Source: Whalleya microplaca (lineage: Eukaryota; Ascomycota; Sordariomycetes; Xylariales; Xylariaceae). Taken from it: DNA of 64,000 bases. The stretch spans positions 1,898,796 to 1,962,795 of the forward strand of contig MU385710.1 of assembly GCA_022497155.1 (NCBI GenBank), given 5' to 3'. The position numbers were made by a program, and so were the translations under genes. The first letter of the stretch is position 1. Each line of letters begins with the position of its first letter. Shown piece by piece: positions 45,779-59,746 of the stretch. Below the pieces are notes generated by a model. It was not told the origin of the DNA. It worked only from the letters and a program-made list of their open reading frames with translations, and made no database searches.

Positions 45779-45842
45779 AGCCGATATAGCAGCACAGCTC
45801 TCGAGAGCTAATATAAATACTCTCGAGCTATGCCGATATACC
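45779..45842. repeat. Palindrome flanked by direct repeats in RIP-like DNA
   Basis: A 14-bp perfect palindrome, AGCTCTCGAGAGCT (about 45796-45809), is followed 10 bp later by a half copy, CTCTCGAGCT. The set is framed by two copies of GCCGATATA. It could belong to an LTR of the outer element, but no second copy was found near 62-64 kb. Confidence 0.5.
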
Positions 45843-48267
45843 GTTTTGATTTTTTCTTCTTCTTTAATTAGAAAATAAACACTTATTTAATATTATAAAA
45901 TTACATTTTAGCGTAACAGCCTTTTATATATTTTTTAATTTACTAATTCCCGAGCTATGTTAAAATAGATTAAAATATTAGGAAAAACTTTAAAGCAGCT
46001 TTTTAATAATTTAAAAATACCGTTAACGAAATATATAAAAGCACTAAATATCTAGGTCCGCTAGATTTATACCCGTCTTAAAAATATATATATAATATTA
46101 AAAGCGGTATTAAAAAATAATTCGGAGAAATAATAACTAAAACAAGCGGTTTATAAATAAAAATTAAAAAAAATAATAAAACAAACTATTATAACAATAA
46201 ATAATCCTAAAAGAACGGCTATAAAAAAACCTCGACCTATTAACTATATAAAACCCGAGTATAATAAAAGGTGCTCCCGCGTAAAACTTTTAAAACCCTT
46301 AAAAACCTTAAAAATAATTAGCCCAAACAGGTATAAACCCTTAGCTAAAAAACTTTTAAGTATTTTTAACACCCGCCTTAATAATTATTACGGCTTTAGT
46401 AATTAAATATAAGCTATTATTATAACCCGAAAAATTTAGGGGCGAACGTAGCCGCTACCCCGTATAAAAGATATTAATAAAATATAAGCTTTAAAAAATA
46501 CGGAATTTATAAAAGAAAACTAGGATAAATAATATAGTATTTATAAGCGGCTCGAAAGCAGTATATAACGTATAATAAAGTTATATTATATTATAAAAAA
46601 CTAATAAAACATATAATTTAGTATTTTTTTTTAATATTTATCGAACGTTTATAAAAATTGTAATAAAGCTAGTAAAGCGGGAGGCGAATTATATAAATGC
46701 CGTTAGTTTATTAATTAAATCTTTATATCTTTTTATATTAATTTTAAGCGATTATTAGCAAAAATAAAGGGTAATATATAAAATAATAAAGCAAAATTTA
46801 TATTTATTAAAAAAGTAATTAATAATAAATTTAAAAACGCGCTAATTTTAATAGCGCTACCGAGTATTTACTAAAATTAAGTTTACTAAATAATAAATAT
46901 CGTAACCCGATTTAAAAAGTCGCTATTTTATTATAATAAAAACAGCTTAAAAAGCGGGATTACGCCGGGTAAATTATTTCTTCCGGGCTTATTACCCTCT
47001 ACCTTTAATTATTTTAAAACTAATTATAAAAGCGATATATTAATAACCGGTATAATTACGTTAGTAAAAAGTTAACGAGCTAAATAAATAATAAATAAAA
47101 AATAAAACGCTTAAATAAAATACGGAAAATATTTACGATATAAAAAAAGCTATTTATTTATTTAGTATATTTATTGTTTTATAAAATTAATATAATAATA
47201 AGCTATAAATTTAAAAAAACAGAGCCGAAAAAATATTAAAAAAACAAAAAAACGAATAGCTCCTAAATAAAATTACGCTTAAAATTTTAACGTAACGGCA
47301 AAAAAAATTAATATAACTAAATAGCTTATAAATAAAAAATCTTTTATAATCGATATATATTTAAATTAATAACTATATATAAAAACTTTTATAAATTTAA
47401 GATATAAATGTTATATTATTATTAGCGAAATTATAATAAAACGTTTAAAATTACCGCATATATTTATCCGAAAAAAGACGGTAAAAAAACCTACTTATAA
47501 AAAATAATTAAACGCCTCGGGTATAATTTATAAAATAATTTATATAAAAGCTAATTTTAATAAATATAAATTAAAAATATTCGCGTATATTATATTAGGG
47601 CTAAATTATTTTATAATATTAAAAAAGTTTTAAATAAAGCATAACCAGGTAATATATATAGTGTACGAGTATATATTATATATAAAAATTACCGGAAACT
47701 TAAAAGTATAAAAAAAACACTTTTTAAAAATTATAAAAATTTACGAAACTCGGGAGGCGCTTTATATTAATACGATATATTTTGTAAGAAAAATAAAAAA
47801 AGCTCGGAAATAAAAAAAGCTAGAAAAATAAATAATAGTTTAATAAATAGCTATATTTATTATTACATCGATAAATATTAATAAAACTTTAGCGCTTAAA
47901 AAAACCGACGTTCGAAAGAATTTCCCCCTTTAATTAAAAAGCTAAAAATAGTTATTCGAAAAAAAAAAGCAAGAATCTTTTATTAAACCGCCTAAAAACC
48001 GATTATAAAATTAATTTAAACTGTAATAAAGCGGGTAAAAAATTACCTACTTTTTAAAAATTATTATATAATATATTCCGGGAAAAGTTATTAGCGTTAT
48101 AAAAAATACTAATTAAATTATTAAATAAAAAGTATATTTATATAAATAGCTTATTTATAAAAGCCTTTATACTTTTTATTTAAAAACCGAATAGTAGATT
48201 TTAATTTTATTATAATTATAAAATATTAAATAATATTACTTAATAAAATTAATAGCCGCTTTTATTT

Positions 48268-48271
48268 ATAT
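48268..48271. other. Target-site duplication, left copy (ATAT)
   Basis: ATAT immediately before the left LTR; the same four bases follow the right LTR at 59747-59750. Removing one copy restores the reverse-transcriptase reading frame across the insertion. Confidence 0.65.
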
Positions 48272-48498
48272 TATCTTGGGACAGGGTGTTAGGGTAAAGG
48301 AGGTGCCACTTCATGGCTTAACTGATCGGAAATAATCAAGGCGACGAAACAAAAGAGTCACTTATAACAGCGATTAATCGAAAGGAAAGATATATCTATT
48401 ATCGGCGATAAGGCTATTTAAGCTATATATATTCTATCTAAAAATAAAAGAAAAAAACAAGCAATATATATATACTACAGCATATTAGCCCTATAACA
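48272..48498 (-). repeat. Left LTR of the inner retroelement (its 3' LTR)
   Basis: 227 bp, matched without indels by 59520-59746. Terminal bases are TA...CA here and TG...CA in the right copy (+ strand view), consistent with a TG-to-TA RIP mutation. By eye about three dozen positions differ between the copies and all are transitions. Confidence 0.85.
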
Positions 48499-48506
48499 TC
48501 CTTCCT
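48499..48506 (-). other. Candidate polypurine tract of the inner retroelement
   Basis: AGGAAGGA on the minus strand, directly adjacent to the left LTR. This is the expected position of the plus-strand primer if this LTR is the element's 3' LTR. Confidence 0.55.
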
Positions 48507-51500
48507 AAATTTTATTATAAATATCCTTATTATAAAAAAATCTAATTAATTAATACAAACGTAAAAAATATTTACCTTATTTATTTCTTATAAGCTCTTG
48601 CCTTAAGCTTAATTGCCCTTCTTTTTTTATTTAGTTCTATATATTTTCTAATAAACCTACGTCGTTTTATACGTTTTAATCGATTAAATTTAATAAAAAA
48701 AAGAGTTTTCTGTCGATTAATAATAGCTATACGTCTTTCGTAATCTACCCAACTATTTTATCCTATAAAAAAAATAAGCTGTAGTCGTTTTTCTAGCGCG
48801 GTAAACTTATTTCTTACCTATTTATATAAAATATAAGCTTTTTTATTTCGATAGATAGCTTCTCGTCGTTCTTTTAAAAAAAGTTAATATTAATCGAGAT
48901 TTAGGAAACTTATATAGGCTTTATATAGTTTAAGCTAACGTTAGGATGTCTTTTTCGCTTAAAATAAACTAGAAATAAAAGTAGGCTTAAATTTGGGCTT
49001 TTGTTTTAGTTTATTAAAACTATCGGGTTAATTAATAACCTTATAAGTTACTGTTTGCTTTATCTTTATAATTTAGCTTTTTATTTCTCGTTTTTCGTTA
49101 ATAAAATAAAGATTTTTATAAAAGCGAAAAAATATAGTGGGAAAATAAAAAAAGCGAAAGATTAAATAAGCTATTTAAAAGTTATAATTAAACTTATCCT
49201 ATTGTTATATTATTTAAACAAATTTAATATAAGCAGAAGCTATATTATTTTATTAGACTTAAACCTAGCGTAATCGATTAAAAATAGCCCGAGCTTTTTT
49301 TTTATTACGAATATTTATAAAATTAAACGAAAAAGTAATATAAGTTCTTATTAATATAATAATTAAAAAAAAATAAAAGCTACCCTTCTTTTTAACGTTA
49401 GTAGTTATAAAGTCGCGTAAATATATAAATGCCGTTAATATAAAAAACCGAAAGTTATTTAAAATAATCCGAAAAAAAAACTAGTCGTTAATTTAGGTAA
49501 CCTTTTAATTAAGTTTTACAGTAGTTTTAAAGTAAATTTCCGTTTTAATAAGTCTTTTTTTAAAAGTAGTAATACTTATTTAAATTATAGTAGCTATAAA
49601 AGTAGTATCGTAATATTAATGCCTATAATAAGCAAAAAAAATATTATATAAATTTGGTGTTTTATTTATTTTTTATCTATCTTTATTATAACTAAAAGGG
49701 GCGTTTCGATTAAAGGTAACTTTAGATATTTTATCGCTTCTAACTAATAAAAAATCTATTTCTGGGAAATTAACGATTTGCTTAATTTCTTACTTTAAGT
49801 GTTATAGCTTATTTTTAGTTTAAAGTTTAAATTTGTATATTTTAATAAAAAGGCCGTAAAATTAATTAATAATATAAAAATTAATATTAATTATTATAAT
49901 AAACGTATTAAAATCTAAAAAGGGAAGCTGTTTTTATAAAGGCGAATTAATAGGTAAAATTATTCCAGCTTTATATTTAAGATCGGAATTAGCCGTAAAC
50001 TTAATTTCAGCTTTGTCTTTAGGTATAGCTTTAAATTTAATATTAACTTTCGGAACAGGCTTAGTGTTTTTACGGGCCGCTTAATTAATCTTTTTATTTT
50101 TATTCTAATTTTTATATTTATTTTTCCTTTTTTTAGGTAACTTTTTAAATTATAACAGCTATAATAATATTTTAATACGTAAAAAATAAGGTTTAAGGTA
50201 TAATGTTATAGCGACGGGCTAATATAAAGTTATAAAAGAACTTAATTAATTAATTAAAAATAATAAAAAAAAAGGGCGAAAAATTAATAAGTAATTAAAT
50301 AAGAGTTATTAGTAAATTAGTATAAAAAAAACTTTTTTACGTTAGGTTTTAGTTTATAATAAATAAAAGTAAATTAAAAAATCCTTCCTATTTTTAATTA
50401 GTCGTTTAAACTTGTAATAAGCTAAATATTAAATATAGTAAGACATTTAAGTCGTTATTGCTAATTTTAAAAATCGGCTTGCTCGATTTAGCCTTAATAC
50501 ACTTTCCAGACTATTTATTATACCCTTTATTTATTTTATTTTTATATTTTATACTCTTTTTTTTTAATAACTACTAATCTAACTATTTATTTTTTATTTT
50601 TATTTTATAATATTTACTTAATTAATTATTTGTAGTTATATCGTAAAGCTTATTATTATATAGGGGGCAAAAAAAAAAAGAAAAAAACTTTTTTTATTAA
50701 GCCTTTATATAAGTCGTTTATTTTTTTTTTATAAAAAGTCTTACGTTTGGGAGTTAAATCTTTTATTGTAATAGTGTTAATTAAAAACTAAATAACTTTA
50801 AACGCTTTTATCGGGTTATAATAGTTTATTAAAATTTAATAAATATTTGGGACAAAACGCGTATCGGTAATCCTTTTTTTAGAACTCGTAAAATAAATAT
50901 TAAGCTCCCGTTATTTAATCGAGTAAAATTTTATTAAAATAACTTTAGTTTCTGTAATTTTTTTTCTCGATTTTTTTATCCTGCTTTATTTTATTATTAT
51001 TTCCTTTTTGAAATAGGTAAATCGGCTATATAAATAATTAGAAATTTTTATCGTCTTTTTTTTTTATCGATTTATATTTTAACATTAAGTTTTTTTTGCG
51101 TTTTAGGTCTGCTGTTTTTAAGCGATCGAAAATTTTTAATTTAATAGTAAAAAACGTTAATTACATTTTTAGTCCCTATTTTAGTATTAAATTTAGTTAC
51201 TTTAATTTAAAGATTAATAAAAATAAGCTGTTTTTATTTTAAAAGAATAATATAAGCCGCTATTTTTTAAAAGTTAGTATAATAAATAAGTTTATTCGGG
51301 CAAGTTCTTTTTTTATTTAACGTATATAATTTTTACTAATTAATATAAAATAATTCGACTAATAGAAATTAGATTTTTTAATAGTTTTAAAAAAAGTCGG
51401 TATTATATTTGGGAATTTACGGTCTTAAAATTCTATCGTAAAGGTTAAATATAAAAGCCTGCCCTAAAATATATTAAATATTTTAAAATAAAAAAACACC

Positions 51501-54500
51501 CTTTCGATTAACGATATTTTTTTTTATTAAAATTCGCGAAGCTAACCCTATTAGTAATTTAATGTTTCGTTTAATCGAAAATTGCCGTATATAATTTGGA
51601 GTTTTTATTTAAAAATATAATATTTATAATAAAATCTTTTACCGGCTTTGCGAGAATCGGTTTATTAGTTTTAAAGACGGGCGCTATAATAAAATATAGT
51701 TATTTTATAGATATCGATTAATAAAAGGCTGGTTCGGGAGTTTATATAAGAATTATATAGTCGGTATTTAAACAGACAAATATTTATTCCGGGATAAGAA
51801 ATATATATATTTGCGAGCTTGTCGATCGAAAGATTTTTTTTTTAATAGCGATATTAATTATAATAATTTTATTTTAATAAGTTGTTTTATAAGTAATATA
51901 TATCTAGGCTAAATTACTAAAAAAATCCGCCCTTTTTTATCGAAATTATAAGCGGCTTTATTTATAGCTTGTAATAATTTCTTTCGTTTAATTAATTAGT
52001 TATATATTAGAGTTTTCGGTTATATTTTTTAATTTAAGCTTTTTTTATTATTATTTCTTTATATCTACCGTAACTTTATAAAATCTTATTTTTATAAAAT
52101 GTTAATTTATATAAAACGTAAAAAAAAATAATCCAATTTATTAGTACTATTCTTTTGATACTCGATTATAAGTTTTTCGTTCTGTTAATAGTATTTTAGG
52201 TAGTCTAACTTTAACTATCCTTTTAGGTATTTTATCTCTTATAATTCTTTAATTTTTATTAGGCTCGACTTTTTTAGTCTGGCTATAAGTTACCGGGCCT
52301 TTTTATATATTTTTATTTTAATATAACGTATTATTGTTTATTAGTTTAGGGCTTTTTTAATTATCTTTTATTTTATTATAGCTACTTAATTAATAGTTAT
52401 TGTAAGGTTTACTAGGTTCCCAGTACTTTTTTATATCTCAAATAAATCCTTTTAATTAATTAGAAAAAAATACTCCTTATAACATTACCCCGTCTAATTT
52501 TTTAAGAAAAAACCTATTTTATCTTTATTTTTTTGCAATTTAATAAAGCCTAATCTATTTGTATTTTAGCTTCTTACTTTTAGATATGTCGATATTTCGT
52601 GTTATATTATAAAGTAAGATTAAGCTATCTTGTTTTAATAATTTTAACCGTCTTTTTAATAAGTGTTATCGATTATTTCGTTCCGCCGCTTTTTTTCGTT
52701 TTTTTGTTAAAATTTATACCACTTTCGCGACATTTTTGTCTTATCGTTTAAATATTTTTACCTTTTTAGTAATAAAATTTTCCCTACTATAAATATCCGA
52801 CTAATTAAGAACCTGTTAAAATAATAAGATTATTTCGATCGGTATAATAGGTTTTTTATTATAGACTAGTTTATATAATATAAATTTATATTTTTATATA
52901 AATATTCGATTAGCTTAAAATATAGTTTTAAGTTTTTTAACTTATAATTTGCTAGTTTTTTCCGTTATATATATAAAGAATTTTATAATCGGTCGATAGC
53001 TTACTTTTATTTGTTTTTATATCTAAAAATAATATGCGGGTCCGACTTATATTTTAATATCTAGCTATATAATACCTTTAGCTACTTTTGCTTTATTTTC
53101 TAAGCTTTTATTATATTTAATTATTATAAAAATATTATAGTTAGTATAAATATAATTTTAAAAAAACTTTTATACCTTAATTGTTATAATATTTTTTAGT
53201 GCCTTAGTTTTAGGCTATCCTAATAGCTTATCTCTTATTTTAATAATAGCTAAATATTTATTATCGTTTAGGAAAAACTAAATATTAATAATTTAAATAG
53301 TTAGTAATTATTTTAGCGTTAAAAAAGTCTTTAATTTTTAAATTGTCTATCCGTAAAAAGCTGGCATTTTAAATAATACTTAACGGCAGTTTAGATCTCT
53401 TAATATATCCCTTTTTAGTAATAAAATTTAACTATTTTATTATAAGTTAATTTACGTTTTCGATACGTTTTAACTCTCGAGTAATAATTTTTAATAATAC
53501 GCTTTCGTTAATTAATATTATTAACGATATACCGTTAGCTATATTTTTTATAAAGTTTCCGCTATAAAATTCTTTTTTAAATTACGTATTTAATAGCTTT
53601 ATTCCGGAAGCTTATTTTCGTACGATATTATCTCGTTATATTAAAACCTTTTAGTCGATTAGGTAATTTTAAGGTATTAAAATATATTACGATTTTTTAG
53701 GAAGCCTTAAACTAGCTTTTTAGCGGGTATAAAATAACAGGTAGTAAGGAGAATTCCGGTACTTTATATATTAGTTTATTTAATTAAGGTATTTTTATTA
53801 TAAAGACGTTAAACTAAATGTTAATAAAGTTGTCGACTTTTTTCTTTTATTAATTATCTAGCTTATCGGACAGCCCTAATAGTTTACGTAATAAATTATC
53901 CGCTATTTAATATCGTTTTTTAAAAATATATCTTATTTCGAAATTAAATATTTTAATAAAAGCTATTTATCGGGTTAATGTTACGTTAGGTAAGCTAGAG
54001 AATTTATTATTTAATTAAGCGATTAAAATTTTAGTATTAGTTTCGAGAATAAATCTCGTGCTATAAAAGTAATTTTATAGTCGTTAAAAAGACTTAATTA
54101 CCCCGAGATATTCTCGTTTTATAATATCGTAATTAAATTTTAGCTTTTTTTATATATTAGATTTAAATCTTATAAATTAAATATATTTATTAATTTTTTA
54201 TTTTAATATATACCTTTATTTTATATTTAACGTATTAATTTTAAGCCAAATAATATATCTGTTTATATAATTAAGCGTAATTAAATAGGGTATATTAATT
54301 AACGCTATTTTAAATTTATTTATAGCTTATTATTATTTTATTTTTTATTTCTAATTTGCGTTTTTCCGGAAAAGTTTTATTAGTAATAAAGTAATTAATA
54401 TATAATATATAATTTATATACGATAATAAATTATAATTTTTAAAAATGCCCGCATTTTAAAAATATTGCTATAAAGTATTTATTCCGTAATTTTAATAAC

Positions 54501-55382
54501 CTTAGTTTAATTAAGGGAACGATTATTAGTACTATATAAATAGCCGATAATAATGGTAGCGTTTTTATACTAATTGCTTTTTTTTATATTAGCTATAATT
54601 TCCGTTAGTTTAAAATTAAGTAAGATATTATTAATATTTCTTAAATATTTATAAATAAATCGTTTTATTTTTAATGCGATTTTTTAATTATTATATTTCG
54701 TTTTTAGCTTTTTAATATTAATATTATCAAAAAATGGCTCGCATTTATTAGGTATAAAGTCGAATAAGATTTAGGTAATAATACATAAAAACTGTACTAC
54801 CGAATTAATTCTTTTTTATAGTAAAGTTATTATCCGGAAAAGCCCGATCGGTATTAAAAATATAATATAATTTTTGCTAAATATAAATAATAATATTTGA
54901 TTATATTTTAAAAAAAAATCTATTATAGAAATTATTATTTATATAATAAATTCTTCCGCAAATTTATTATAATTATTCGGGAGGAAGGTATTTTATATTT
55001 ATATAATATTTAGTTTTATTGCCGAATTAATTAACCGAAAGCTTTTATTTTTTTTTTAATTATAAACTAGGCGTTACGGTATAAAATATAGGATTTTTTT
55101 AATATCTTATTTTTAAGCCGATTTTATAAAATATTTAAAACCTGTATTTTTAGTAACGCTAAAATAGGAATTAATTTAGCTTATTATATATTATATAATA
55201 TTATTTTAAGTTTATACGGAAAAAATACTTTTTTTTAATTCGGCTGATTTTTATAAAGTTTTAAGTTAGTGTTATTTCTTATCGATAAAAAATCTCGATT
55301 AATATTACTTTTTTTTAATTCGTAAGTTTTATATTTAGTAGTTTTATTTTAATAACGTCTAAATATTTTTTCGTTAATTTGG

Positions 55383-55414
55383 TATTTCGCGGCGCGGAAG
55401 CGAAACGCGAAATA
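55383..55414. repeat. GC-rich inverted repeat inside the AT block
   Basis: TATTTCGCG and CGCGAAATA are perfect 9-bp inverted arms around a 14-nt loop that is also GC-rich. It stands out against pure AT surroundings because its G and C are mostly in CpG steps, which RIP spares. Confidence 0.7.
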
Positions 55415-58400
55415 ATGCTCTTATATTTTTTGTTTGTTTTAAATATATTTAAAGGTTCGAAATTCGGCTTTATATTTTATAGTATCGCTTATTTTTAATT
55501 AATTAATTTTGGAGGGACTATATTATTTAATTCGGTATTATCGATTAGGTAAATTTTTCGTACTTTTAGTTTATATATTATATATAGCTTAATTTCGTTT
55601 TTCCGTAATATTTTTTTATAATATAATACTATATGCCGTATTACCTATTTGGATTTCTTTTTAATAATTTCTTATAATAGGCCTAATAAATAATTATTAA
55701 ATAGCGAGGCTCGTATTTAATCGCTATTTTAAAATATCTTATTAATAATAATTTCTATCCGTTTATTAGCTTATTTTAGACTTAAATTATTTTAGATTAT
55801 ATTTTTAAATTTCGTTAGGTTTATTATTGCCGTAATATTTTAAGGCTTTTATTTATTATTAACCTGGCCTTTAGTATCGGCGGTTATTAGTTTTCCGAAA
55901 GATTAATAACGTCGGTTAAGGTTTATTTAGCTAACTTATTATATATAAAGGGTATTATAATTTTAATACTTCCGAAAAATATCGAAACTATTAATAAACC
56001 TTTTTTAGGATAAATTGTTATACATAATTGGAAAATAAAATTAAGGCCGAAAAATAACGGGAATGCGGCTTTAAAATTTCTAACTATATAAATCGGTAGC
56101 GGCAGATTATAGCTTACTAATTATATAGGTTTTTCGATTAAACTAAAGCTTCTAGTTCTATTATTTACTAACGTATTAAAGCCGGATTACGTAATTTTAA
56201 TTTTTTATATAAATATCTAATATTTAAAAATATATAATTACGTAATAATATTTAATTAGGTACTTATATTAATAACTATAATAATTAAGTCTTTATATTT
56301 TCCAAAGCTAATTTTTATAATTAATCGGGGCAATAGTCGGATATATATTTTAATATCTCGGATAAATACCGGCAGAAATGTTATAATAATTTAAGTAGCG
56401 TTACCGGGTATTATAAATATATTATTAATTAATATATTTATAAAGCTATTTTAAAATTTATTAGGCATAAAGATTGGCTGTAATACATTTGGTATAAAAT
56501 TGGATTAAAATTACTATTTTTATTGCTACTAATTAATTATTTCGGCTAAAAAAACGTAAATTGTTTTATAAGATTTTCGATTTATTTTATCCGCTTTATC
56601 GAATATGTATTAAAATAATGCCTTATTAAATTTTATATAGTATTTAATTAGATTATTTTATAAGATTTTAAATTTTTTTGCCGTATTTTTAAAAATTCTC
56701 TTTTTCTAATATTCCGAAATTAAAGCTGAAGCTAATTAATTAAATATAATACTCTCTGGCTTATTAATCTGGGTTTATTTCGGCGTTTTTAAGACTATTA
56801 AAAATAAAGGGTTTAGTTTTAATAGCACTTTATCGATCGTCTTTTTTACGGATATATTATTGTTTATATTCTTGTACTTTTTTAATACTAAAACGTTAAT
56901 TTTATTTTTATTTTTATATTAAAACAGCTTAATTACTATTTTATATATAAAATTCCCGTTTTTATTAATAATTAGTTTTTCCTAGAAATAATTTTATATA
57001 TTTATAAGTTTATAAAAAATATTACTTTTTAGGCCTTTTATTTTAACACTATTAATTTTTAAATCTGTAGCTAATATTATTTCCGGGTTACGATTTTATA
57101 AATTAGCTATTAATCGAATAAAATTATAGTTTTATTTAAATTTTATATTTTTTCGATTTTACTATATTTATAAAGGTAGTAGTAAGCTAATTTCCGAATT
57201 TAAGTATTATATATTTTTATTTTATATAAAAATCGTAAATAAGCTTAAATAATACTTTTTTTATTTATTTTACTTTCGGTAATTATATATTTAAAAAACG
57301 GGATATTTTTAATCTCGGAAGTAGCTTAGAAACTTCCGATAAAATATCTCTTAAGTTAATTATTATATTACATTATATTGTCGCGGCTTAATAATATTAT
57401 TAAGAAGTAGGTAGTAGAAAAGTAGCTTAATTTTCCGCAAAAAAAACAAGTATCTCGATTATACCCCTAGAATGATATCGGTCGTAATATATATTAACTA
57501 TTTTAATTTTGTCGGCTATTATACCTTTTATATTTTTTTTTTTATTTAAAAGCCCGGCGCGATAAATATTAAAAGATATATTTTCTATTTTACGTTTTTA
57601 AATATTCTACTAGGCAAAGGTTTCTTTTTATAGGGCGTAATATTTTAATTTCGGTAGTATTAATCGAAGTTTTTTTATAAATGTAGTAAAATTTTCGTTA
57701 GCTTTAAGTTATATAATAGATATTTGTTTTATAGACTTAATTAAATTTTTTATTTTATTTAGCTAAAAAAATAGAGTCTTTTTTTTTAGGATAACTTTAG
57801 GCTGCTTTAGGTTTATTAGTAGTAAGCGGAACCGAACCGAACGTTAATAATTAACCGATTTATTTTTATACTATCGATTAGGCAAAACTTATCGGATATT
57901 ACGGCTGTTATAATTTATTAAGCCGATTATAATATCCGCCTATATATATATAACGTTCTGGGCTTTTTCGTAATCCAGTTTAAAAAGCTCGTTATATAAT
58001 TTCGAACAAAACTATATAATCCGTTTAATAACCTTTTAATCGATTTTCTACTATAGACTATTAATAAAAATAGCGTTTTATTTTTTAATTTTCCTTTATT
58101 TTCGGACGTCTTTTACCCGAACCGAATAATTTAAAATATAATAATAAATTTTTGTCGGTTTAAATAATCTGTTACTTTTTTTTAGGTTTTTTAACCGTTT
58201 TATAAAGGTTTTTATTTATTTTAGGTTACCAATTTTAAAATATCGCTTTAAAACTGCTTTTACTTTTTTTCAAATAATAATATCTTTTAATAAAGTTTCG
58301 ATTTATTATTTATTAGTTTAATTATCTATTTAATACAGTATTTCCTTAATTTTAACATTATTTTTTAAACCGTATTTATTAAATATATATATTATATTTT

Positions 58401-59500
58401 TAATTTAATCTATAACATTATTTTTATTAAATAAAAGTTATAAATAGTTTCGAAAGTTTAATAATATAGCTGTTATTATAAACCTAATTTTTCCGGTTAT
58501 AATAAATCGCTTTTAATCGGAAGTTATATTTTAATCCGTAAGTTTTTTATTAACTTATATATCTTTTATTATATTAAGGGATAAAGTTTTTTAGCTAGTT
58601 ATTTCTAATTAAGTATTTTAACTATATAATGCCGAGTTTTTTTTGTTTTATTAGTACTCTCGATTAGTAATAAGGTTAATAGTCCCTTAATTATCGGTTA
58701 GTCGGAGGGATTTTTTTTTAGCTATATTTAATATAGTTTAAAATATTTTATTATTTAATTGTTTTAATTCTTTAGTTATATTTGATTTTAGGGAAATATA
58801 TTTTATTTTTTTTGATTATATTAAGTCGTAGTCTTATAATATTTTAAATATAAGATTATAACTATTTCTTAAGATACTAATAATAGTCTTAAAAGTTAGG
58901 AAACTTTTAAAAAAAATCTCGATAATAAGTCGCTAACTTAACTATCGTATTATATTAATTAATTAATCGCGTAATAAGACTATTTATAGGCTAGTTAAAA
59001 GCTCGGATATTATTTTCGTTACTTAAATTTTATTTTAGTCTATTTTATAGGTTTAAACCGTGGCATATTTTCGTATACTATTTATTATATACTTTATAAT
59101 TTTCTGATTTTTCCTAATTTTTTATGCTGCTAATTTTCTCGTATTTAATTTATTTTATTAGAACTTATGCTTTTTTATATTTTCGTATTATTATATTCTC
59201 GTATTTCCTATACTTTATGTTTTTTATATTTTTATATTTTTATATTACTAACTTATTAATATATATTATAGGTTTTTTATAAGTCTCTCTATTGATTTAT
59301 TTATTTTTAGCATTACTTTTTTATTTTAAATAATCGTTTACCGTTAATTCTCTTTTTTAGTTAGTGCTTTTTTTTTATAAGTTCGGTTAATTTAGTGGTT
59401 TTGAGGGTTTTACTAAAGTTCTTTTTTTTTGGTTTTATTTTACTATTGCCTCTATTTAGACTGTTTTTTTCGATTAATTAGAAAGGCGAAAAAGTTAAAG

Positions 59501-59519
59501 CCTATCCGGGGGAGCCAAA
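59501..59519 (-). other. Candidate primer-binding site of the inner retroelement
   Basis: On the minus strand TTTGGCTCCCCCGGATAGG starts directly after the right LTR. It contains TGG near its beginning, as expected for pairing with a tRNA 3' CCA end. The matching tRNA is not identified. Confidence 0.5.
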
Positions 59520-59746
59520 TGTCTTAAAATAAGGTATTAAGGTAAAGGAGGTGCTACTTTATGGCTTAACTGATCGGAGGTAATTAAGGCGACGAAACAA
59601 AAAAGTCACTTATAACGGCGATTGATCGAAAGGAGAGATGTGTCTATTATCGGCGATAAGGCCGTCTAAGCTGTATATGTTTTGTTTAAGAGTAAAAGAA
59701 AAAGACAAGCGATATATATATGCCACGGCACATTAGCCCCATAACA
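59520..59746 (-). repeat. Right LTR of the inner retroelement (its 5' LTR)
   Basis: 227-bp counterpart of 48272-48498. In the element's orientation it begins TGTTATGGGGC and ends AAGACA, so it has intact TG...CA ends. It is clearly less AT-rich than the interior. Confidence 0.85.

Larger units (their letters stand above)
44991..48271 (+). mobile_element. RIP-degraded repeat DNA and 5' part of a Ty3/Gypsy element
   Basis: The DNA is extremely AT-rich with few CpA/TpG steps and persisting CpG, typical of RIP. The last part (about 48085-48271) can be read on the + strand, with many stop codons, as the start of a gypsy-type reverse transcriptase: a LFIKAFILF segment, FYYNYKILN (the R-F-C-V-D-Y-R-x-L-N region of the family) and a PLLFI segment. 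The reading is cut at 48271 by the inner element and resumes at 59751. The upstream 2 kb presumably holds gag and protease but is too decayed to assign. The 5' LTR was not identified. Confidence 0.7.
48272..59746 (-). mobile_element. Nested LTR retroelement, about 11.5 kb, RIP-degraded
   Basis: It is bounded by 227-bp LTRs and a 4-bp ATAT duplication. Orientation is minus: a candidate primer-binding site touches the right LTR (59501-59519) and a purine tract touches the left LTR (48499-48506, AGGAAGGA on the minus strand). The interior is so rich in stops that no ORF survives. On the minus strand a possible aspartic-protease core (D-T-G now read as N-I-S) sits at about 56262-56270, with protease-like flanks. 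The superfamily is not proven; Ty3/Gypsy is my preference. The size is large for one element with such short LTRs, so further nested insertions are likely inside. Confidence 0.7.

Noticed and set aside
45650..45950. Possible 5' LTR of the outer Gypsy element
   Set aside because: No matching second copy could be found between 62 and 64 kb, so LTR status is unsupported.
53880..56900. Attempt to assign reverse transcriptase, RNase H or Copia-type domains to the inner retroelement
   Set aside because: Minus-strand readings are too decayed. Only a possible protease core is supportable, so the superfamily is left open.
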